From Phoronis ovalis (lineage: Eukaryota > Phoronida > Phoronidae): a stretch of 14,111 nucleotides of DNA. The position numbers and the translations under genes were made by a program. The notes beneath the pieces were generated by a model, which did not search any database, was not told where the DNA came from, and saw only the letters and a list, made by a program, of their open reading frames with translations. The stretch lies in contig JAOXYB010034218.1 of NCBI GenBank assembly GCA_028565635.1, forward strand, positions 1 to 14,111. Reading direction: 5' to 3'. Positions 1-8,250 of this stretch are shown here, one piece after another (position 1 is the stretch's first letter; each line of letters begins with the position of its first letter).

Positions 1-175
1 AGGTACGTGTTGGTGACCCTTTGTCTACGGCTACCACGTGCAAATTGTATTCCTGATGATATGGTTCTTGGTACAGTCATATATGCAATTTTGGACTTTG
101 AAATTAAAAAAACTGTAGGAGTAAATGTTGTAATTTCACATTATGCCCTTGTTAGTTGTTTGATTTGTATTTCAG

Positions 176-445
176 AATAATTCCAAAAACAAATTTAAAG
201 TTTGTAATCACAAAATGATTGAGCTAGGGGTCTGTTTTAAAGTTATTGTCAATTGTTTGAAACTTTTAAAACATGATTTGTTTTTTATGTGTTGTAAAGG
301 CTTATTAGTTTTTTGTCATTTTACTGTGTTAACCATTTTACATCCCCTCTGTGTTTTGTATAAATTATGCTATGCCTTTCGAAATATCAACATTGGTCTT
401 CCTTAAACAATTTTTTTATCAAAATAAAAGTGTTTGTCCTCTAAT
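176..445 (+). other. Possible alternative last exon
   Basis: A strong acceptor (TTTGTATTTCAG, ending 175) is followed by a stretch that ends at an AATAAA (423-428) with a GT-rich tail. The frame that starts right at the acceptor is open to a TAA at 404-406, but its product is Phe/Cys/Leu-rich and not convincing. The next frame reads IIPKTNLKFVITK and stops. Together with the perfect donor at positions 3-8 (AG|GTACGT), this could be a short intron (3-175) and a last exon used instead of those at 3375 and 4021. The evidence is signals only. Confidence 0.25.
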
Positions 446-860
446 AAGTACTGTAAGAAAATAAAAAAAGCAAATGTTACCATGATACAAGTTTGGGGAA
501 TAACACAGAGGGTGGCATTTCACTTGTGATTGCATAATTTTAGTAAATGTAAAAATTACATAAATGACAACTCATTCCATTGATTACTGTACATACATAC
601 CGTATATTTACATACAAAACATGTTGTTCATGTGCTTTTTCAGAATGTTAAACAATTACAAAAGTTGAACTACAATTGTGTTTAAAATTTGCAATAGATG
701 TATTAAATATTTTCTAGAAACTTTGTAATATAATATTCCAGAAACTTTGTTTAATATATAACATTGGATTGTAATTTTGCAGTAAAAGATTATTGAAAAA
801 ATTTATATTATCTGCTCTTTGATCAATTTATTGTGGTGTATATCGGATATTAAGCATTAT
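429..860. other. Gene-free AT-rich stretch
   Basis: No open frame, RNA gene or clear repeat beyond a short direct repeat, AGAAACTTTGT, near 717 and 741. Probably intron or intergenic DNA. Confidence 0.6.
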
Positions 861-1140
861 TATGCCCATCCACATAGTATCTGGGCATATAGTCATAGTC
901 TGTGCGTCATCATCTTCCATAACACTTTCTTTTTCTTGCAATAACAGCTTTTTACTCGATCACCTTCATATTCGACAGAGGGTATATAAAAGTCAAAAGT
1001 GCAGGTCTGTATTAATTTTGACCCTGATTGCAAATATGGCGGCCATGTTTGTTCCCGAGAGATTACATCATTTTGCATTAATTGCGGGGAAACCATTGAT
1101 TGTAGATAGTAAAAGGGTGGCAATATAGCTATATATGTCA
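861..1140 (+). repeat. Two-period repeat family, copy A (head fragment)
   Basis: Starts with an 8-bp hairpin, TATGCCCA (861-868) and TGGGCATA (882-889), then one monomer: ACTTTCTTTTTCTTGCAATA, TTCATATTCGACAGAGGG, ATTTTGACCCTGAT, AATATGGCGGCCATGTTTG, GAGAGATTACATCA. It stops near GTAGATAGTAAAAGGGTGG. The order matches the copy at 4981. Long frames read across it on both strands are byproducts of the repeat and have no protein character. Confidence 0.8.
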
Positions 1141-2340
1141 CCAAGCTATGCTCAAACACTATGGGTTTGTGTAATATTATTGTGATGGGTGTGTGTTACA
1201 CCCTGTGGAGTCTCTGTGCGGTCGAGTTTTCATAAAAGCACGGATGAGAACTCTTTAGAGAAACGATAGAACTGTGGGATTATATTATACAAAATATCAT
1301 TGCTCCTAAGGGTTTTTAACATTATACTGGTGCAGTTATTTAGAGATGTGTATATGCTAATATTATCCAGCATAAGGCAAATCTTCTTGAAAAACTTGAA
1401 ACAACCATAAATTCAGGGTGAAGCGTTCTGGTCTAGGAGGGGGGGGGGGGCAAGCGGTCTACACTATATTCCAGGTCCGGTTTCTGGCTTAGATCGCGGC
1501 TGCCTTCATCAGCTGGGGCCTAGAGAAAACCATTGTATATACTAAGGTAGCCGCAATGGCATACCCTGTATAAATCTGCAGAGAACCGCAATGGTTCTCC
1601 CCTGTATTAGGGGCAGGAGTCTTGATCCTGAAGGGGGCCACAATGGCATACCCTGTATACACCTGCCTAGAACTGCAATAGTTCTTCCCTGTATTGGGGG
1701 CAGGAGCCTTGTAGATAGCCGCGATGGTTTTACTCTGTAATTAAGCTTAAAAAACTGTAAACTGAAAAGATTTTGAATTAGTTAATGTTTGGGCATGTTT
1801 AGTAAAATATGTTAACATACCTTATTATACATGACCTCAATTTACAGACAATGCTATAAATATCATACTCCAGATTATGTAGAGATGCATTGCGAATAAA
1901 TGTACACAAAAGAGATATTTTTCCTGGTTTCGGCGGTGATGCATGTGGTCACTGTTAAATTATAGCTATTGAAGAAATCCAAGAAGGCTTGAGAGATCTT
2001 TGCAAAGTTACTTCTTGAAGAGAAATATTGAAGTCCAGATTCTACTTGGAAAATATCCACTAGCTGTTAAGTGCACTGCCATACGGAGTCCTGCTGGCTA
2101 ACTGATAAGATATTTATAAATACACAGTTAACTATAAGGCTCCATTAAGGGTTATGTAAGATACAGGAACTATAAGAGATTGTTGTCTCTAATAGCTATG
2201 TCTATATTGCATTCAGATGGCAATATAAATATTCAATCTGTTAAATGTCTTATTTGATAAAACATTTTATTAGTTAAATTTCACAACTGATTTATAACTA
2301 AAAATACATTGCAAAGAGCAAGTATCGGTCTGTAGTTTCA
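1141..2340. other. Segment separating repeat copies A and B; possible insertion
   Basis: About 1.2 kb unlike the repeats on either side. It contains a G12 run at 1439-1450 and the minisatellite at 1550-1740. The remainder is AT-rich with no convincing open frame; an ORF of about 60 codons on the minus strand near 1875-2060 has no protein character. It may have inserted into an element whose two halves are copies A and B. Confidence 0.45.
1550..1740 (+). repeat. Minisatellite, ~81-87 bp unit, about 2.3 copies
   Basis: GCCGCAATGGCATACCCTGT-type units start at 1550, 1637 and 1718 (partial). Each full unit has a second, related half (ACCGCAATGGTTCTCCCCTG and its counterpart), so a ~35-45 bp half-unit was probably duplicated first. 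The half-units include small hairpins such as CCCCTGTATTAGGGG. Confidence 0.8.
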
Positions 2341-3349
2341 TAGATGATTTGAAGGTGGTTGCAAAAATTCCATATGCTGGTGGACATACTATAAGGTAGT
2401 TGACATTTTAGAATAACCTTGAAAAGTGGGTCAAATGCCGATCCAAATCTTTGACATTTTTAGTTGTGCATAACACTTTCTTTGTCTCGCAATAACTATT
2501 TCAGTTCTTATCCGATCAGCTGCATATTTGATACAGGGAAAATGCAGGTCAAAGACATACCTGGTAAATTATTGATCCGGTTCACTTCTAAGATGGCCGA
2601 CTGGCGGCCAAATTTGTTCTCAAGAGAGCACGTCACTACATTAATTGTGGGAAAACTAAAACATTGATTAGATGATTCAAAGGTGTATTCACGAAAGCCA
2701 TAGGCTGGTGGCTTTGTAGGCTAGGTTACATTTTAGAATGACCTTGAAAAGTGGGTCAAATGTTGATTTGAATCTTTGACATTTTTCGTTGTGTGTAATA
2801 CTTTCTTTGTCTCGCAATAACTATTTCATTCCAAACAGCTTCATATTCGATACAGGGTAAACGCAGGTCATAGTACATGTCATAGTTGTAATTTTGACCC
2901 CGATCACTTCCAATATGGCTGACTCATGGCCATATTTGTTTTCAAAATTGTACATTGCAATAACAGTTTCTGTTTTTATCTCATCAGTTTCATTTTCGAT
3001 ACAGAGTAAGTATAGGTCAAAGTACAGGGCATATGTATTTTTGACCAGATTATTTCCAATATGGTCGATTTATGCGCATATTTGTGGCACTTTACATTGT
3101 CGCGTACCAGAAAGACGTAGATGATGCGAAAGTGGATTCCTGAAGAACAAAAATTGTTGTGTGCATTAGCTAGGTAACAGTTTAGCATGTCCTTGAAAAG
3201 TGTGTCAAGTGATGAGTATACAATACCTCGATGCCTTAAAGCAACTTCAAAAATTGCACTGCCCACCTACACATCAGGGCTACAAACCACATACAACTTA
3301 GAACATGATCTGATTCTAGGGATGAAATGGGCATCTGACATTACAAAAT
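2341..3349 (+). repeat. Two-period repeat family, copy B (body and tail)
   Basis: Begins inside a unit at TAGATGATTTGAAGGTGG and runs through three monomers. The landmark TTCCAATATGG (or close) is at 2586, 2908 and 3054, giving steps of 322 and 146 bp. It ends AATGGGCATCTGACATTAC (to about 3343), the same tail as the copy at 4981-6581. One unit carries a perfect TGACCTTGA at 2739-2747. No hairpin head is present at the left. Confidence 0.85.
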
Positions 3350-3374
3350 AATGTATTATTTTTATTTTTTATAG

Positions 3375-3472
3375 AAATTATCATAAAGCCTAATAACTCA
3401 AAGATCTATACAACATCTGATGAGAAATGTTACTTTAGATTCGGTGCTAATACGAGACAAGTCTCCACGCAG
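3375..3472 (+). CDS. Penultimate exon of an unrecognised gene (3' part only)
   Basis: Acceptor TTTTTTATAG and donor CACGCAG|GTAATG bound 98 nt. Only one frame is open: two bases completing a codon, then 32 codons, IIIKPNNSKIYTTSDEKCYF followed by RFGANTRQVSTQ. It ends in phase 0, which is exactly what the exon at 4021 needs. The previous exon must end in phase 1. It may be the one ending at the left window edge (AG|GTACGT) or one not detected. No domain is recognised. Confidence comes from the agreement of splice sites, frame and the neighbouring exon. Confidence 0.65.
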
Positions 3473-4020
3473 GTAATGCACAAAAAAGTTGTTTTGAGCG
3501 ATTACAAAATCGATTATGTGAAGGCGATTAACTAGAAGTATTCCTTTTTACCAGACATTTCTAAAACAAAAACATTTCAGTAACACTGGTTAGAAAGGTT
3601 ATTAAAGTAAAGTATAACAGGAAATAGCGTGTGACTGAGCTTTTAAATGCATTATTAGTTATTACAAAATATAATTCATGTCAGGTATTATCGGATATAG
3701 TAACACCACGGGCACCCAGTATTGCTAATCAAAGCTTCTTTTATTACAGAAATGTGCTTTTCATTTGATAGAAAATATTAAGAAATGTATATCATCTTAA
3801 CTTTATCAAACTATTTTGTATATGTTGACCTTCAGTACTAGGTGTAATGGTAGTGACAAAATCTAAGTCTTTTCGTATTACCATTTTATTACTCAGTACT
3901 TGATGAGAAAAGCCATAACATTAATTGTGTCAGACTGCTTGTGTTGCATTGCAGTTTTTAATGGAGGCAATGCAACCAGCTTTTAAAGGCAGAATTTATA
4001 AATATTTATTTCTTTTGTAG
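3473..4020 (+). other. Intron between the last two exons of the plus-strand gene
   Basis: 548 nt, donor GTAATG, acceptor TTTTGTAG, phase 0. No repeats or RNA genes seen. Confidence 0.6.
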
Positions 4021-4125
4021 GAATTGCGTGAAAAAACTATGCTTGAAGAAGAAAAGAAATATTTGGAAGAAATTTCTCGCTTGCAAGAATTAATCGATAA
4101 GCAAACAGGCAAAATAAATTACTGA
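4021..4125 (+). CDS. Terminal exon of the same gene: coiled-coil-like C-terminus
   Basis: Acceptor TTTCTTTTGTAG precedes 34 codons and a TGA at 4123-4125: ELREKTMLEEEKKYLEEISR then LQELIDKQTGKINY. Leu, Ile, Met and Tyr recur at roughly heptad spacing in a Glu/Lys-rich background, so a short coiled coil is likely. With the exon at 3375 the visible C-terminus is 66 residues plus one split codon. The protein family is not recognised. The codon use and charge pattern are unlike the surrounding AT-rich noncoding DNA, which argues that it is real. Confidence 0.7.
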   Translation, partial: ELREKTMLEEEKKYLEEISRLQELIDKQTGKINY

Positions 4126-4494
4126 TGAGGACCAATTATTAGTTTACATTTTGCTGTTTGACAGGCTATTTATCTATGATAAAATCCAATAGGTCATATG
4201 ACTTTGTTAAAATCCAACATTGCTCTAAAGAATTTTGCGATTTATTATGAAATTTTAAGGTGGTGTATGGGTAGTTAGTTGTAAGAAATGGCTACCCGAG
4301 ATATGCACACCTCCAGAATATCAATCGTTGCAAGCATTATCCACCAGTAATGCAGTATTATCTGGTATGGTAATGTTGAATAGTTACACCATTACTATAA
4401 TCACTTTAAATTTTTATAAAAGTGGCATTTTATGCAACAAAAAAAATTCCTTAAAAGTGTGATGAGCCAAGCAAATTATAGACTAATTTTTATT

Positions 4495-4500
4495 AATAAA
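4495..4500 (+). terminator. Candidate poly(A) signal of the plus-strand gene
   Basis: AATAAA about 370 nt after the stop codon, followed by GGCTGCATGAGGATGTTT. Another AATAAA lies at 4709-4714. The region 4126-4980 otherwise holds no open frame or repeat of note and is read as 3' UTR plus intergenic DNA. Confidence 0.4.
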
Positions 4501-4980
4501 AGTTTACAGTCTTGGCTGCATGAGGATGTTTAGTTCAGCAATCCTAACATTCCACTTGTCTAGAGGCAAGGGGTACTGGGATAATTAAATTATCATTTTT
4601 AAACAGTTATATTGAATGTTACTTCATACAGGTGCTTCTAAGGGTTGCCTTTTCGGCAGAATTTTGCCTAAATAATGCATGAATTTAAAGATGACATAAT
4701 TTTGAAGAAATAAATAGGATCACACCTACATTTAATACCCTTAAACAAATTATATCAGATCCTTAATTTCTACTAACCCTGGTTTTGTGAATTTTTATTA
4801 ATAAGCATTGGCTTGACATACAGGTAAAAATACATGCAGCAAGTAGCGCACTCTCCACCTTAATGAACATCAGAAGTATCAACTGTTATGTTTTGTTCAC
4901 TCACTTCAAGCCAGGAATTCTCTATTCCTGAATAGCTCGTATACAGTATTACTCAGTATTATCTTAAAGTATTTAGTTTT

Positions 4981-6581
4981 TATGCCCATCTGACATTGCG
5001 AAATGGGCATTACTATATAGTTATCCTATATACATCAGCAGCATTGTGGATGTGCATGATACTTTCTTTGTCTCGAGATCGCTTCAGTTTTTTCAATCAG
5101 CTGCTTATTCGGTACAGAGTAAGTACAGGTCAAAGTTCAGGGCAGGTGCAATTTTGACCCATATTACTTCCAATATGGCCGACTGACAGTCCCGAGAGGA
5201 CATACCAGTTTGTTTCCATTTCCAGTGTGGATTGATAGAAGCCATACATGTAGGTCTGCGAGCCTAATAGGCTAGGTGACATTTTTTAGGGACCTAAAAA
5301 GCAATCCAAATCTTTGACATTTTTTGTTGTGTGTATTGCTTTGTCTCACAATAACTGCTTCAGTTTTTACCTGGTCAGCTTCATATTTGGTACGGAAAAA
5401 GTACAGATCAGCATTCACATCAGGTGTAAATTTAACCTAGATTACTTCCATTGTGGCCAATTGGCAGCCATGTTTGTTCCCAAGAGGGCATAACACGTGC
5501 CACTTTCCAGAAAGACGAAGCCTTGGGTAAAAAATTCAAAGGTGAATTAACATAGGCTCTAGGTTGGTAGGCATATTAGGCTAGGTGACCTTAATCCAAT
5601 GCCAATCCGAATCTTAGACATTTGTCGATCAGCTTTGTATCGGTACAAGGTAAATGCAGGTCAAAGTACAGATCTGGTATAATTTTGATCTGGATTACTT
5701 TCAAGATGGATGACTGGCGGCCATGTTTGGTCTCGTGATGGTATGTCGCAATAAAATTCACAGGTTCATTTTTTATCCAATTAAATTTCATATTGAGTAC
5801 AGGTCAATGTTTAAGTCAGATGTAATTTTAACACAGATTACTTCCAATATGACCAACTGGTGGTCATGTTTATTCCTGAGAGATCACATCATGTTGCACC
5901 ACTTACCAGAATAACAAAGCATTAACTAGATGATTCGAAATTGATGAAGGCCATAGGTTGGTGGGTAAAGTAGGCCAGGGCACATTTAAAATGACCTTGA
6001 GAAATTGGTCATGCCAATCCAAATCTTCAACATTTTTTTGTTGTAGGTAACATTTTCCTTGTCTCAAGAACTACCTCTAGCCAATAAGTTTCATTTTCAG
6101 TACAGGTTAAATACAGGTCTAAGTACAGTAAATTATCATTTTGACCTGGATCACTTCCAATATGGCCGACTGGTGGTGATGTTTGTTTTCATGATGGTAC
6201 ATCACGATAACAGCTTCAGTTTTTACAGGAGTTTTTATCCAATCAGCTTCATACTTTGTACAAATTAAGTAAATGTTAGGTATGATTTTGACCCAGATTA
6301 CTTCCAATATGGCAGACTGGAGGCAATTTTTGGTACTGAGAGAGCATATTATGCCGGGATATTATGACACTTTTTAGACAAAGTGATGACTGTAGCATTC
6401 ATGAAGGCTTTGGTGGAGTGTTTTAGGTTAGGTTGATAAGTGGGTCAAATGTTGATCAGAATCTTGGACATTGTTGTTCTGGTGCTTTGCTTTACCAGTC
6501 ACTTACACTACTTCAGCAACATATACAATTTGCAATGTAATGCGATCCAAGAGATATAATGGGCATCTGACATCGCAAATG
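4981..6581 (+). repeat. Two-period repeat family, copy C (complete)
   Basis: About 1.6 kb. The head is a hairpin, ATGCCCAT...ATGGGCAT (4982-5010). Seven landmarks follow: TTCCAATATGG or variants at 5168, 5446, 5699, 5842, 6155 and 6302, plus flanking partial units. The tail is CATCTGACATCGCAAATG (6564-6581), which repeats CATCTGACATTGCGAAATG of the head (4987-5005) in direct orientation. Short steps (143-147 bp) and long steps (253-313 bp) are mixed. The long ones add a ~170-bp block containing GGCTAGGTGACATTTTAG and TGACCTTGA-like sequence. No coding capacity, so a non-autonomous mobile element is the best reading. Confidence 0.85.
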
Positions 6582-7133
6582 TCTTGTTTAAGTTTATATT
6601 AATACAATGTGTATATGGGTAAACCTGCAGTACATGAGTTTTATATATTTTTATGACCTTTTAATTTACAGAAACTATTCAAAATTGTGTTTTTTGTAAT
6701 ATTGTTTAAAGATAGCTAGGAAGTTGTTTTATTGTTAATACATGTTCTATGTTACGGACCAGTTTTTCTTTCATGTCAAACAGTTTTACCATATTAAACC
6801 TTTTCCATAGCAACAGTTTATATGGCATGCACTGTTACTGGATTTAGACAATGTCAGATAAAAACAAGGATCATAATGTATTCAAACTATGGTTGCTCTT
6901 ATTCAAAAAGTTAGCTAAACGTTTGTTTGTTTGCCACTTTGGAGCCAATACAAGCATTTATTGAAAAAATATCAATAATAAATACAATAACATTGTAGCA
7001 ACATTTATCTTTTAAACAATCGATTGCTTCATCGCCTTAATGAAATTAAACATGGAACTGTTTCAAGTGGCGCTACAGTCTTTATCAAGGAGACTCATAT
7101 TATAATTGATAGGTTCTGCAACTTCTGCTACAT
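6582..7133. other. Intergenic region between convergent genes
   Basis: AT-rich DNA between the repeat at 4981-6581 and the probable 3' UTR of the receptor. Only short GTTTGTTT repeats (6920s) and scattered AATAAA-type hexamers on both strands were seen. Confidence 0.6.
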
Positions 7134-7139
7134 TTTATT
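7134..7139 (-). terminator. Candidate poly(A) signal for the receptor gene
   Basis: The first AATAAA on the minus strand after the stop codon lies here, which would give a 3' UTR of roughly 0.8 kb. Further AATAAA hexamers on the same strand lie at 6962-6957 and 6733-6728. None has a striking GU-rich element behind it, so the true cleavage site is open. Confidence 0.35.
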
Positions 7140-7933
7140 AAAATTACGACTAATATTGTAATAATTGATTAGTTTAAAGTAATAAAGAACTGCTGCTACA
7201 TAGTATCTATGTCACTAACAGTAATGGAATATCCATTATTAGTCTACCAATAACCCAATCCTAAAAAAGTTGGTGTCTGCAACTTTTTACACTTCACAAT
7301 TCAGCAGAAAATATTCATACTTTCACAAATTACTTAATAACATCATAACATGTATCACCCATACCTTGGCAAAGCAATAAGGCAACACAATGGTTTGATT
7401 ATTAAAAGTCATCCTAACTACGACAAAACACAATACCATACACCATCAATAATCCATTACTTCTTGACCGAAGAAAAGGTGTCGTGCAAGATTATTTAAC
7501 TGGTGCTTGTTAAATTCTTGTGGCCCAGTGTTAGACTGGCATAATATTATGCATCACAAGACCAATGGCATGTTCTAATAGTTGACAAGAAAGTATAATT
7601 TATGGCAACCCATGCAACAGAAAGATGGATTTTCAGCCAACTAATACTGAACATTCATGATTTGGTGCTATAAAGTCTTACATATTTTTTACAGAACAAA
7701 CCTTATTCATTCACTAAAATTGTGGTAGTAATTTGAACCATTACCTTCCTCATTCCAGACCCGTAATTTGGCCAATAAGGCAAACTTGCCCCAGTCCACT
7801 CTTGTAATCAGAACCTCACACGCAACCACCATTTCTTGTAACTTTCATGAACTAAATTAACCTATTATTAACAATTGAAAATTACAGCATATCTTAAAAT
7901 GACCCTTTGCAAAGATGAGTTTATAATTTATAA
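7140..7933 (-). other. Probable 3' UTR of the receptor gene
   Basis: Downstream of the TAA at 7936-7934 on the minus strand, with no splice-like exon or other gene. The extent depends on which AATAAA is used. Sequence is AT-rich without strong repeats. Confidence 0.45.
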
Positions 7934-8250
7934 TTAAACCAAAACAGATGAAGAAGTCGCTGTTGAGTCCAATACTGCTGAAGTATCAGTTCTCGTTTTT
8001 GGGTCATATCCTGAACCTGTTAAACATTCCATTAATAAACTAAATGTAGGAATTTCTCCTGCACCAGCTTTAACCATCATCTGGTACTTTCCCAAAGAGC
8101 ACAAGGCATGAATTTCTGATAGTCTTAAAATCATTTCTCCAAAGCGAGTAGGTTGATCTGGGAAACGTATTAAAGCATATGATTGAAATGCTTCCATAAT
8201 TTCTTCTTGACAATCTCGGATAATTTTTGAATTTTTAAGATCCTTGACAT
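7934..8250 (-). CDS. Hr39: Receptor exon 8: helix 10-12, AF-2, C-terminal tail and stop
   Basis: Acceptor TTCTTTACAG|AT opens the terminal exon, and the split codon gives D567. It encodes [20 protein letters not shown], helices 10-11 ([20 protein letters not shown]) and the AF-2 helix [11 protein letters not shown] at 634-644, which recruits coactivators in this superfamily. About 27 more residues follow, Ser/Thr-rich and ending SSSVLV, then TAA at 7936-7934. NR5A proteins usually end soon after AF-2, so this tail looks like a short F domain. Confidence 0.93.

Noticed and set aside
862-1159. Overlapping open frames of 88 codons on both strands
   Set aside because: They lie in repeat copy A and have no protein character; the same region in the other copies is full of stops.
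1439-1450. G12 run as a quadruplex
   Set aside because: A single homopolymer run can vary in assembly, and the flanks offer no further G-tracts of note.
2464-3266. Several 67-96 codon frames on both strands
   Set aside because: All fall inside repeat copy B and do not agree between repeat units.
3824-3833. TTGACCTTCA as another NR5 site
   Set aside because: The reverse complement TGAAGGTCA has G in place of C in the 5' extension; single half-sites of this kind are common by chance.
5591-6307. Frames of 62-69 codons on both strands
   Set aside because: Byproducts of repeat copy C; the encoded peptides change frame from unit to unit.
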